Shown here piece after piece: positions 1 through 9,584 of a DNA stretch of 29,991 nt (its first letter is position 1; the number at the start of each line of letters is the position of its first letter). The position numbers were made by a program, and so were the translations under genes. The DNA is from Chara braunii (lineage: Eukaryota > Streptophyta > Charophyceae > Charales > Characeae), in contig BFEA01000007.1 in NCBI GenBank assembly GCA_003427395.1, positions 985,395-1,015,385 on the forward strand. Direction: 5' to 3'. The notes beneath the pieces were generated by a model. The model searched no databases. It was not told where the DNA came from and saw nothing but the letters and a program-made list of their open reading frames with translations.

Positions 1-588
1 CCCCCCCCCCTCACCCCCCCCTTGCCCTGTTCCCAACCCCGATTCTCAGGCGCTTTAGCTGCTACAGTCAAGACCTGGCCAGGAGAAGACATTGTCCTGC
101 AGCAACGCCATATGCCACAAGGGTGGGAGCCCAACCCACTGAATCCTCGATCGGAAGTGCCGGCAGAGAAATACAAGTGACATGGGAGCCCAGTTGGGGG
201 CCAATTGACGCTGGAACAGACAAAGACGGATTGGTCAATGAGCCGGAGTATGCAGTCACCAAAACAAAAAATTGCACAAAATTGCACAAAGGGACATGCA
301 CACCTACATCATGTGTTCCCGGGCACACTTCCAACTCACACAAACAAAATGGTAGTTGAACGGGGGGGTTGCAGACACCTGGGATTGAACTACGACTGGC
401 GAACTGAAGGAGGACAGGAAAGGAGGATTCAGTTGGCAATTTCCAGGGAGGGACTGGGTCAGCAGGGAAAAGGAGCTCTAGAAGTAGGAAGGGTGTTTGA
501 TGCAGCCCCGAGGGAAAGCCAGTGCTCCAGGCTAGGAAAAGATCAGGCCACAGTCCCAACAAAGGTACCGCTGGAATGATGTATCTAA
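1..588. other. non-coding flank, no gene seen
   Basis: The stretch opens with a C-rich run and continues as ordinary mixed sequence up to the first retroelement tail. Open frames on both strands (78 to 212 codons) show no recognisable domain, and the longest runs straight through the tail module, so I treat none as a gene. It may be the 5' body of the short element whose tail begins at 589, but I cannot place its 5' end. Confidence 0.5.
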
Positions 589-736
589 GGGACGCTGGAC
601 CCGGTTTCCAGCAGGTGATGCTCCCCACCAATAGATCGAGCAGCCCGACTGGCAAAGCCTCAATTCCGGTAGTTCTCTTACCACCACCGGGATAGAGGCC
701 TTGCACAACGGGGCTTTGTTTGTTAAAAAAAAAAAA
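589..736 (+). repeat. structured retroelement tail, copy 1
   Basis: Begins with GGGAC followed by a GCTGGA/TCCAGC hairpin, then the ACCAATAGAT segment, then a long hairpin and 12 A. The long hairpin has an outer stem GCAAAGCCTC (652-661) with GAGGCCTTGC (695-704), a 4x4 internal loop, and an inner stem CCGGTAG (666-672) with CCACCGG (684-690), around the loop TTCTCTTACCA. The A-tract gives plus orientation. It is probably the 3' end of a LINE-mobilised short element. Confidence 0.75.
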
Positions 737-1210
737 GGAAGAGTAAATTGGTAATAAAAGGATTGGTTAGATGGAGTATAGTTCTATTTGGAACTACTTG
801 ATAAATTCCTAATAATGAGTGCAGATAAGAATCTTAGATTGAAGAAAAGAAATCCCTCCCTCCTCCCTGGAAAACACGACCCCATGCCCTCACTCGCAAG
901 CTCTTCCCCTTCCTCGCCTCCTTCTCCCCTTCCTTCTACCATTTCAATCCCCTCTCTCCCCCTTTCCTCCTCCACCCCCCACCTTGTTCCCCCTCTTCTC
1001 CCCATTCTTTCCCGAAGGAGGAAAGTGACTTCGAGAAGGACACCAAAATGGAAAGCAGAGTGAGAGTGTGAAAGGAGAAAGTGGGCAGAAAAAAAAGGAA
1101 AAGGGGAGATGGAAAGGAGAAAATGAGATGAAGCTGGTGGGGAGGAGGGAGAAGAGAGGGAGAAGAGAAAAATCCAAGTGAAAAGTGGAAAGAGGTAAAA
1201 GAGGGGTAAG
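737..1210. repeat. polypyrimidine block followed by polypurine block
   Basis: From about 850 to 1015 the plus strand is almost entirely C and T; from about 1016 to 1205 it is almost entirely A and G. The two halves are loosely complementary and could fold back or form triplex-type DNA. Open frames here are low-complexity Ser/Pro or Gly/Glu/Arg translations and are not credible genes. Confidence 0.7.
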
Positions 1211-1620
1211 ATGATGATGATGATGACACCCGACTATAATAGCGATGATGATGGTGATAAAACTGAAGATGAGGCTGATGATGACTACCGTCATGATAAT
1301 GATACCACTGCTGCCTTGCCGCTGCTCTGCTCCTGTAGAAAGCTCGCTATCTCCTGCATTCACCCCGCAGCCCGTACTTGCCATCACGACACTTCAACCA
1401 AAGAGGTACTCTTACCACCTCCAGGGCCTGCGCTCGCCATCGCCAGCACTTGCTCCACAGCAAATACATGAAGACAAAGCCATACCCCTCAGTCACTTAT
1501 TCCCCTCGCCAACAAGCAGCCCGAAGAGATGATGATGAAGATTGTTGATGAGTGGCATCCCCCCCCCACAAGCTGCTGCCCTGCCACTGATAATGATGAA
1601 GATACAGGTGCCGCATAATA
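1211..1620. repeat. degenerate GAT/ATG trinucleotide-rich sequence
   Basis: Runs of GATGAT-type triplets occur at 1211-1310 and 1530-1610, separated by Pro/Ala-coding low-complexity sequence. Translations give Asp/Met/His-rich peptides of repeat origin. Similar triplet-rich phrases ending in a GTTGATGA-type segment and a C-run recur at 27.4-27.66 kb, so this is probably a relic of the same dispersed satellite. Confidence 0.5.
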
Positions 1621-2030
1621 TGCGCACTCCTGGCATTAATGACTACAAAACCCTGTCGCACCCACTTTGCATGACGGGCAGTATTCCACCATCCTTGTCA
1701 AGAAAGTATGCTCCCTCACGAAAACAAACCTTCCCTTCCCTTTGTGCACCAGCCTGTGGTACCACTAGAGGAAAGTACAAAGCAAGCACTCCCCCTTCAT
1801 AGCCAACAATACCAACTCGTCGCCTAAGGAAAAAAGGAACCTGTGCGAGGAGAACAGGCATTCCTATGGAGCTGCTCACATCACGTCCTTCTTATGCGGG
1901 GTCAGCGCATGCTTACAGTATGACCATTAACACCGACGCCTGGATGTGATTGCAGACAGATATTTCCAGGACAGGCCATAATTAGATTGCGGTTAGTTAC
2001 ATCCAGGGAAGTGCTAATGTGAATACGATC
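1621..2030. other. no gene seen
   Basis: Mixed sequence without domain-bearing open frames, recognisable repeats or terminal repeats. Short frames on both strands (under 120 codons) look like chance. Confidence 0.4.
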
Positions 2031-2179
2031 TTTCCTTTTTTTTTCTTTTGTTTCAAAACACATCCAAATGTCCATCCGCCTTTCAGAGTTACTCCTAGAC
2101 GGTGCATGGCACACCATTTGAGAAGGCTTCAGTTTACTCATGGGGAGCAGTATGTGCTGGGAACCACACCCGGTGTCCC
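2031..2179 (-). repeat. diverged retroelement tail copy
   Basis: A T-rich tract (the A-tail on the minus strand) is followed by a weak match to the shared tail: TGGGGAGCAG, then TGCTGGGAACC, then GTCCC at the end. The first hairpin is partly broken (CTGGG against CCCGG). I see no clean variable hairpin, only a short GGTG/CACC possibility. It is an older member of the family. Confidence 0.5.
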
Positions 2180-2253
2180 AAGGTACCACCTTTTTTTTTT
2201 CTTTTTTTCTTTTTTTCTTTTTCTCCTTTTTTCCTTTTTTCCAAGGTAGCACC
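2177..2253 (-). mobile_element. A-tail-only retro-insertion with 13-bp target duplication
   Basis: A 50-nt T-rich tract (2191-2240) is flanked by near-identical 13-mers, CCAAGGTACCACC (2178-2190) and CCAAGGTAGCACC (2241-2253). Direct repeats of this size around a pure A/T tail are what target-primed reverse transcription leaves when synthesis stops within the tail. It abuts the end of the diverged tail copy just upstream. Confidence 0.6.
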
Positions 2254-2461
2254 TCTTGAACATCACAAAAGGAGCAGTGGGAGAAGAACCAGCAGGCTAC
2301 TACAGCATTGGTTGCCCTAGGGGAGCCAGGGAATTAACTGCCAGTGCTCCGTGGAAGATGAGAATGAGTTGCGGCGGAACTCCTTCAGGTATGGCCGGTG
2401 GATAGGGGAACGCTTGGAAGAGCTTATATTTTCAATACCGCTAGCCTATTTTAAAATTATT

Positions 2462-2592
2462 ATTATTATTTTTTATGACAAGGCTCCAATCTATTCGTGG
2501 GGAGCAGCACGTGCTGGGAACCGGGCCCAGCGTCCCATATGGAAATTTACATAGAATTTTAGAAGTTTGAGATACAGGGGCCATTACCTGGC
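2462..2592 (-). repeat. structured retroelement tail, copy 2
   Basis: After an AT-rich tract comes the core CTCCAATCTATTCGTGGGGA (2484-2503 region), then a hairpin with stem GCTGGG/CCCAGC, ending GTCCC at 2536. Relative to other copies the stem shows a paired change (A to G on one side, T to C on the other). Farther from the tail lies CAGGGGCCATTACCTG (2575-2590), a variant of the CCGGG-type hairpin. The minus strand carries the A-rich end. Confidence 0.75.
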
Positions 2593-4240
2593 TTTGGCTA
2601 AGAAAATTTTGAACGACTTAGAAAATTACTAGGACAAACTTCAGAACAAAGGTCTGGCCACAGCAAAACACGCCACCACGGAGGTCCTACAAATGCTAAA
2701 AACCCTGTGGATCGCTAGCAACGCTTCTAAAACTCTCCAGCACTGTCTTACTCCCTGCCAGGCTCTTCCAGGCCTCACACCCCCACCCTGCTGGGTTACA
2801 GGGCAACACGACTCACCGCAGCTCCGACCAGCGTCGTCCCAGCAGCAACCCTTGGTTGTCCCTTGGAATGCCCACCCCAAACCATCCCCAGATCTCTCTA
2901 CCAGGCCTCACACTCCTGCATCAGCAGGTTATAGGGCAACACCCCAGCACCAGCCAGCGTCGTTGTGGCATCGAACAGCCGCAGATCACTTAGTATATCA
3001 GCAATGGAGCCATCTAAGACGAGTTGCTAGGAGTCCCCAAAATCCTAAATCATTCTTAAGAGCCCCCTTAGCAATCATGAACAACCAACCAAACCTTGGA
3101 TCTTGGGAACATTCAGACTGAAAAAACCACCTGCCTTAGTGCTTTCAACAGCCCAACCCTATCTGCCTCCCCCCAATGTCCTGATACTCAATCTCAACCA
3201 GGCCTCACACCCCCAACTGCTAGGTTACAGAGTGGCACGACCCACCCCAGAAACCCCCCACCTGCTGGGCTACAGGGCAAAACAACCCGCCCCGGCTCCG
3301 ACCAGTGTCGACTGAGTATCAGCTCGCCAATAGACACTAGAGTGCCTTCCACCCTCGACAACCTCCCAGATCTCTCTACCAGGTTTCAGACCCCCGTGCA
3401 GCTCGAGTTACAGGGCAGCGCGACCAAGCCCCAACACCGACCATCATCATTCTGGCCTCATCCATTAACAAACCATCGGAACCAAGGACATCAGCAGATA
3501 GCAGCGAAGCCCCAATCATCACCCTAGCCATAGTTCCGATCATCCAGCTCCTCCAGGCACTGGTAGCATCAACCGACACTATTCTTTTTCAACCCTACAC
3601 CGACAAGACTTACCGCGGTAGAGCCACCATCTCCACCACCACTGTGCCCTATTTCCACCCTACAGGCGCCGCAGAGCGCATTATTTCCAACCATCGCAGC
3701 CCACACAACCCACAACAACCAACAACAAACTTGTGAAGATTCCAAATAGAAATTCATAAGACTCAGATGCACAAAAATGACCTTGGATTGTGTTTTACGA
3801 GCCGGCTACAATAAAAAAAAACATCCTCCCTCTACCCTACAATCCCCTACTCTTCTTCGACCTCCGACAAGCTGACCTCCTCCACCACATAGTTCGCGGG
3901 ATGAGAACAACAGCCACAACCACACAGTGGACACATTCCCCGACTCTTCCTCCTTTTACAACAAGCCGACCTCCTCCACCCATAGTTCACAAGAGGAGGA
4001 AAAACAAAAATCAGATAAACTCAGCATCCTCTACCCTCACCCAATAAGCGCAACATCAACCCCACCAACCTCTTTCCTCTCTCCGGCAAGACTTATGACA
4101 GCTAAGCCACCATCTCAGTTGTGGCTATGCCCTAGTCCAATCCCACTAGCTAGCCCTCCTCACCAGCAATACGCAATTTCACCACCCATAAACTATCCTC
4201 CCCGACCCACGTACCACACATCTTCAAAACACCTGTGGCG
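2593..4240 (-). repeat. non-coding composite repeat body
   Basis: This body lies upstream (minus-strand sense) of tail copy 2. It contains several diverged copies of a 70-90-bp monomer recognisable by GGCCTCACAC...GGTTACAGGGCAAC...CAGCGTCGT (about 2759-2840, 2905-2980, 3195-3310, 3380-3445) and, at about 4060-4205, a diverged copy of the CTCCGGCAAGACT...ACTAGCTAGCC unit. The same modules recur at 12.9-13.9 kb and, inverted, at 11.1-12.1 kb. Open frames of 60-150 codons on either strand are Pro/Ser/Thr-rich with no domain. I read it as a non-autonomous retroelement or nested elements; the 5' end is not defined. Confidence 0.6.
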
Positions 4241-5130
4241 AACTGTTTTATGCAACCGCGCGACTTTCTATGCAAAACTACTTCGGGGGTTGAATCGGGA
4301 TGGTCCATCGAATTGCATGGAGGCCCTTGTTTTTTTTTTCTTGGAATTGAGGCTGGTATGGTCCCACGACGGTTGGTAGTTGTCGCGTCTTAGCGAGCGC
4401 GGAGGATAACTGTTGTCATAACTTCTTTCTTGTTCTGCTATGGGGAATGGGAATTTTGGCGCGATTGTCGTGCGGGATTTTTTTTTTTTTTAATTTTCAA
4501 CTGATGTCGAGCCCCTGCGGGCTCTCTGAATTTCCTTTTCTCAGAATTTCGTTTTGCAATTAGGATTTAGGACTAGGAATATGGGTGCATCGCAATTTTG
4601 TTGCACGACGCTTCTTGCTTGTGTATGCTTTGCCGCGTCAGGATTTGTGCTCTGACTTTTCCGCGCCTTAATCTTACGTGTAAGTGTAATTCTTTTCTTG
4701 GCGGGCGTGAGTGTAGCTGAAACCCTCTCTTTCTTGATATCTTCATTGCGCCCCTGCCCGCTCATACTTTTCAACCTATCCTATTGGCCCTAACGATTAC
4801 ATGAATGGATCGATGTGTGGAGTATGGCTACGTCCCACACACCACAGCCTGGCCATGCAGTCGTAGGCACTTCGTTCCTTCTTCTTCTCTCCCACTCAGG
4901 CACAATCCCGGGTATCTCGCGCAAACACGCATGTTATAAATTTTGCAAGCGTGATTAACCCGCTCTCTATAAATTTTTGGAGTTAGCGTGGTCGAGAGGA
5001 TCGGCTAATGTGTAAGAGTCGAAAAGTGAGTAGAGAGATGGGCAATCCTACAAGCTACTGCTGAGCGTGCGGGGTTGACGTGTAGCCGCGATGGACTGTG
5101 GCACACGGCTGAACATGACCTGCAGGTTCA
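4241..5130. other. no gene seen; hairpin next to A-tract
   Basis: The only structure is GAGCCC/GGGCTC with a CTGC loop at 4509-4524, next to a T-run at 4478-4491. On the minus strand that is a hairpin followed closely by an A-tract, as at retroelement 3' ends, but the shared tail sequence is absent. A Lys/Thr-rich 77-codon minus-strand frame (4541-4774) has no recognisable domain. Confidence 0.4.
4509..4524 (-). other. GC hairpin before an A-tract
   Basis: Perfect 6-bp stem GAGCCC/GGGCTC with a 4-nt loop, lying 17 nt from a 14-nt T-run (4478-4491). On the minus strand the order is hairpin then A-tract. It may be a tail of an unrelated retroelement family or chance. Confidence 0.35.
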
Positions 5131-5194
5131 GGCTAAGCGGGGTGACAATTCTGTGTGGGTGTGCAGCGACGGACCGCCCGCATCGAGATGGTGT

Positions 5195-5246
<52 letters not shown>

Positions 5247-5311
5247 NGGCTAAGCGGGGTGACAATTCTGTGTGGGTGTGCGGCGACGGACCGCCCGCAT
5301 CGGGATGGTAT

Positions 5312-5372
<61 letters not shown>
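5131..5372. repeat. duplicated segment plus GA microsatellite joined at a single N
   Basis: A 65-66-bp segment beginning GGCTAAGCGGGGTGACAATT occurs at 5131 and again at 5248, each followed by a long (GA)n tract (about 5196-5246 and 5313-5372). The copies differ by only a few bases. A lone N at 5247 joins the end of the first GA tract to the second copy. This is either a recent tandem duplication or, more likely, two overlapping contig ends or haplotypes left unmerged at a microsatellite. Open frames here are GA-repeat translations. Confidence 0.85.
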
Positions 5373-5373
<1 letters not shown>

Positions 5374-6828
5374 GGGATGTGCTGGAATGGTGTTTTCCTT
5401 CGATTCTTCTAAGTAATTTTGATATCTGGCGCAAGTCGCCCTTGCTCTTGGATCGACTTCTCAGACTCTTCCTTTGCTTCTTCTTTAAGAATTTATGTGT
5501 GATTTTCTCCCCCGCTTCTCTCCTCCCTTTATGTGAATTGTCAATGGGATTGATTGGTCATCTACGGTCAGATCATGTATGCTCCCTGACCAGTGGCCGA
5601 GGGACTGATGCACGAATGCTCGACATCCTTTTTTTTGTTTATGTGTATGATCGAAATCGGATGCATGGATGTTTGATGTTTTTCTGTCCGAATAGGAACT
5701 GGATAAGCATGCTAGATGGCTAGACGTCTGTCTCAGAATACGATCATCCATCTTCGACCTAATGTTGCTCGCCCTTATTTGCCTGACGGACAAACAGATC
5801 CTGTGCACGCACGTGTAAGCCCGGTCGATGAAGGTCGTCACTTACACGCGTGTCTGCAAGATCTGTACTCGACCAATGTCTGGACTTCCACCCCACATCG
5901 CAGTATGAATATCGAAATTCTATTTCACATCACTGACCCGCGAGTGTCTGAGGGATCGAGAATTTCTGGGAATATTAGGAGCGCGCGTGTTTGCCTGCCC
6001 GACCGAGGGTATAACTTCCAAAATTTTCATACCCAATAGGAAACGAACGTATTTGCGAGTGGGATATTGATCAGGCTCAGGAATGTATCTCCCACCTTCC
6101 CGGCTGTCCCCTGCACGTGTCCCAACGTCGCAGAATCAGGAAGTGTTATTCTGGAAACCGAATTCCCTCCCTATCACTGCATCTTGCCCTTTCACTCCCT
6201 GATCATCGCCCGTTGGCGGGCACTCGCCCCCTTCTAGCCCCAACCTCCGTGCACAGAGTGCCTGCAAAACCACGATTACTGATCGTCCAACTTCATCCGG
6301 CGAACTCTCTCGGAAGAGGAACGACGGGAACACAGCCTTCGGTTGAGGCCGGCCGCGTCGGACTCCGAAACCTGTGGCGTCCGACGTCAGTAGATGATCA
6401 ACTAGCAAGATAGCCATAGCATCCCTACGGTATATCAGATACGGATCCGATCCGGACGACGGGCCCAACGGAGGTGATAGCTCCGCCTCTCGAAGCGTAA
6501 AACAAGACCCCGGCCCACTCCTACCCACTTGCATACGTATCCCTGAAACTTGACACAAGAGACCTCGGTTCCGACCTGGGACTCCACCCCCACTTTCCTA
6601 AAATCCTTGGCACAGCCCCATTTTTGCACTTTTAGGCCCACTCCAACTCCGATCAGGAAGTCGCGTCGGGCGTGAGGTTGGGCGTCACACTCCTGACCCG
6701 CAAACATCAACAAAAGAGGTGGGTAAATCTTCTAAACCCACCCAATCGAAAATTCCACAAGACGCAAAATTTGAACTCAAATCCAGAAAACTTTTGTTTC
6801 ACACAGTGAAAGTAAGATTAAACACTTC
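5373..6828. other. anonymous sequence, no gene seen
   Basis: About 1.4 kb of mixed sequence. Frames of up to 140 codons on both strands lack recognisable motifs. The only notable structure is the extended inverted repeat at 5794-5866, listed separately. Confidence 0.4.
5794..5866. repeat. extended two-stage inverted repeat
   Basis: Outer arms ACAGATC (5794-5800) and GATCTGT (5860-5866) enclose inner arms CACGCACGTGTAAG and CTTACACGCGTG, the latter pairing with one small bulge, around a loop of about 20 nt. It resembles no named element. It could be a cruciform-prone site, a foldback element remnant or an RNA hairpin. Confidence 0.5.
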
Positions 6829-6831
6829 TAA

Positions 6832-7286
6832 GGGGCTCGTTAGACACTCCTATTGAAATCCTCGAGCAAAGGGGAAATTCCTTTTGGTTCAAAAGGAAAT
6901 TTGGGTCCTTCATTCCACCTGTCCTCAGGGACGTCGCCCGAGGACATTTCCTTCGAGCGATGTCCGAAAAGAAAAAAGAAAAGAAAAAAAAATCAAATGT
7001 GCTTGAGGCCGTCAGCCAATAGGGTGCCGCCACGATCTAGATTCTCGGTTGTAACGTCTCTTTATCCATGTGCCCGCTCCTCTCCGTGAAACACGGGTTC
7101 CTTTTGCCCAAGGGACCTCGTGAGGTCCCTTGGGCAAAAGGAAGAAATGGCTGGGGAATCCTCGGAGCCCAAAATAATTTCCTTCGGAGTGTTTTCACTT
7201 TTTTTCTTCGACTGCATCCCCGAGGATAGGTGGAACGAACAATTCCTCAGGGACTTCACGCATCCGAGGAGTGTCTAACGAGCCCC
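6832..7286. mobile_element. Tourist-like (PIF/Harbinger-type) MITE
   Basis: Perfect 20-bp terminal inverted repeats GGGGCTCGTTAGACACTCCT (6832-6851 and reverse complement 7267-7286) are flanked on both sides by TAA, a 3-bp target duplication typical of PIF/Harbinger insertions. The 455-bp interior has no transposase. It is partly self-complementary: a CATTCCACCTGTCCTC-type phrase on the left is matched in inverted form on the right, so the whole element could fold back. Two smaller inverted units, including the perfect palindrome at 7100-7141, lie inside. It would need a transposase supplied from elsewhere. Confidence 0.85.
7100..7141. repeat. perfect 20-bp-arm palindrome inside the MITE
   Basis: Arms CCTTTTGCCCAAGGGACCTC (7100-7119) and its exact reverse complement (7122-7141) are separated by only two bases. 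The TIRs are also perfect, but the subterminal regions are only roughly complementary. Confidence 0.9.
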
Positions 7287-8260
7287 TAAGACTAAAAATC
7301 AGAACAATCAGAGTACAAATTACTTCAATTCTTCAATTAGGGGATCAAAATGCGAAACTACAAATTAGGCACAAAGAAATATAGGAATGACAAATTTTGA
7401 TATCCCAGAAGGATTTTCGACTCAATTCTCAAACCACAGTTTGAGAATCATTCAGCAAAAGAATTGGTAGGCTTTTTAAGGAAATTTGTAGAAAATCAAT
7501 TCCAAAACATACTTGAGAATTTTATAACAGGATCAAAATTATTTCAAAACAAAAGACTCGAAAAAAGTTAATCAGAATTGAATTCTATTCTAATTTGCGA
7601 GTAGCAACAATATTGGTTGTTATAACATGCCAACAACTCTAAAATTTCAATCAGATCAAAATTCAGAAGATTATTAGTAGTTATTTGAGTGTGAGCTAGC
7701 CAATCCACTCATGGGCAGGACCACAACCCTAAGAGTTGTCAAAGAATGAGAAACCTTCATCCCCACTTCCCCAACAACCCCAACTTTCCTCGTCCCCCTC
7801 GAACCCTACCCCACCGTCTTCAGGGAAAGAGAGACACCCTCCCTCCTACTGCTAGTTACTAGGCTCTACGGCAATACTAGCACTTAAGACTGCAACGACC
7901 ATCTTCAATCCCCCCAAGAAGAATCAAAGACAGTGCAACACCTCTTTGCCAAAGCTGTTGGCGAGCCACCACAAGAGATTCAAGCCTTCATAGAATTATA
8001 CTTACCATACTGTTGAGGAAGAAGGGGAAAAATTATCGACCACCCACATGAACAACCTTCCTCTCCCTCTCACTCTATGTGAGAGTACGCTCCTCCCTTC
8101 CCGACAGAACCCAAACTGAAGCTCCCTCGTCGATAACAACCCAAAATATACTTCCCCTAGTGAATGTAACTTGTGGCATCCCCAACCGCCATAACCCACC
8201 TGCCCATGTACAGTCGCCCCACGACCTCATCCATGCACGCCAACCCAACAAGCATCATCT

Positions 8261-8264
<4 letters not shown>
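7287..8264. other. no gene seen; AT-rich flank
   Basis: About 7290-7700 is AT-rich, and the remainder is mixed sequence ending in a T-run. No open frame above 100 codons has recognisable motifs. Confidence 0.4.
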
Positions 8265-8293
<29 letters not shown>

Positions 8294-8403
8294 GGGACAA
8301 TTTGCCCCAATCTATTCGTGGGGAGCAGCACGTGCTGGAAACCGGGTCCAACGTCCCACATGAATTATTACACAACATATGAGGTGCCGGGGCCATTACC
8401 CGG
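8265..8403 (-). repeat. structured retroelement tail, copy 3
   Basis: A 29-nt T-run (8265-8293) is followed by CCAATCTATTCGTGGGGAGC and the first hairpin (GCTGGA with TCCAAC, one G-U type pair), ending GTCCC at 8357. A CCGGGGCCATTACCCGG hairpin lies at 8387-8403. The large variable hairpin is replaced by a short GGG...CCC foldback next to the T-run. The A-tail lies on the minus strand. Confidence 0.75.
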
Positions 8404-8666
8404 CTTCGGCTAAGAATCTTTTTAGATGAAGAACTAAAAAATTGAATACTACGCTATAGCAGCCATTCCAGTTTCCTAAGCGTCATCTAGCTTACCTTCA
8501 CGGATGGCGGCACCGCACTCGAATAGTGTTCCTCAGTGCCATACCCACCATGCCTTACTCCCTGGCCATGGACTCCCTTCCACCGCCACTCACCGACCGC
8601 TCACACCCCTTGGACACCGTTGTTGTGGGAAGAAGCGAAATCTGAAAGGGCACTCCTGGTCAGACC

Positions 8667-8696
8667 GGGCGCAGCGCTCCCGGTAGCGTTGCGCCC
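8667..8696 (+). repeat. GC-rich hairpin, loop CCCGGT, copy A
   Basis: Stem GGGCGCAGCGCT with AGCGTTGCGCCC (12 pairs, one G-T wobble) around loop CCCGGT. It is one of four copies of a dispersed hairpin and lies in otherwise anonymous sequence between tail copy 3 and copy B. Confidence 0.75.
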
Positions 8697-9584
8697 TCAT
8701 GAACCTACGCTATTGGTCCCCGTAATGCCTAGTTTCGAATACTCGAGGAAGGCCCCACCCTCAGAGAAGGAGACTGGGTTGCAATCGCAGGGATAGAAGG
8801 GAATTAGGACATATATTTTTTTTTTCTTTGGAAAACCTCTCTTGATGTTGAGTGAAGGTGAATTGAAAGGGAGAACCGGGGCTTAGCAGATTGGCGGATG
8901 ATACTAGGTCGGAGCGCAGCGCTACCGGGAGCGCTGCGCTCGGTCCGATCAGGCGAGTTGAAACGGTATGGTGTGCTAATGATGTGAGTGGCGGGTAGCG
9001 GTGGTGGGTGGGTATGGAGTCTGCTGCACGCCGCAATAGGCGATATCGGGATTGAACTGCGCAACGATGGGGGCAGGACAACGGTGAGATCAGGGTAGCG
9101 ATCTGCGGCGGTCTATGGCGATGGTGGAAATGACGATTTTCGGATTGACGCAGGCAGGAGGAAGAATACTGTGGGAGGGAGAAAGGGGAGGAAAGTAGGG
9201 TTTCATGGGCTGGAGGGAAAGGGTTACTAGGTAGGGGGAGGAGGAATGCGGGAGTGGGTGACGTCCGCAACGAGGACACCCCCTCATCTCTCGGGACTAC
9301 CTGCGAGGGGCGGCTGGCGGTGTCAGCGGTTTGGCCTCGTGACGTGGTTGGGTAAGCTGCGACGACAATCTTAGTTGCGGTCCTATTATCATCATTGTTC
9401 GGTCTATTGGGTTGGTTGAATGGTTGCCAATCACAGGCGGCTGAGTTGCTTGAGAAGCCGATGAAGCGAGGAGGTGAGGTTTGGAGAGGGGGGGGTGTAT
9501 TTAGGGATGTCAAGGGTAAGTGGTGTTTCCTCTCAGTTTGACATTGTCTTGTCTGTCTTGATATCTGTTAGGCTTCTAACTTGG
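8697..9584. other. no credible gene; long Ser/Pro-rich open frame
   Basis: A 250-codon frame on the minus strand (8761-9513) is the longest outside the LINE. It is Ser/Pro/His-rich, runs through GC-hairpin copy B and has no recognisable domain. I regard it as a chance frame opposite a G-rich stretch. A short T-run at about 8816-8826 precedes hairpin B. Confidence 0.4.
8912..8941 (-). repeat. GC-rich hairpin, loop CCCGGT, copy B (inverted)
   Basis: Perfect 12-bp stem GAGCGCAGCGCT/AGCGCTGCGCTC with loop ACCGGG, which is CCCGGT on the minus strand. It faces copy A 215 bp away in the opposite orientation. Confidence 0.8.

Noticed and set aside
68-706. 212-codon minus-strand frame
   Set aside because: It reads straight through the retroelement tail and its hairpins; no recognisable motif.
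944-1387. Histidine/isoleucine-rich minus-strand frame and overlapping Asp-rich plus frame
   Set aside because: Both are translations of triplet repeats and purine/pyrimidine blocks.
5091-5723. 210-codon plus-strand frame
   Set aside because: It crosses an N and two GA microsatellites; the Arg/Glu run is repeat translation.
8761-9513. 250-codon open frame on the minus strand
   Set aside because: Ser/Pro-rich translation opposite G-rich DNA; it passes through a dispersed GC hairpin and has no domain.
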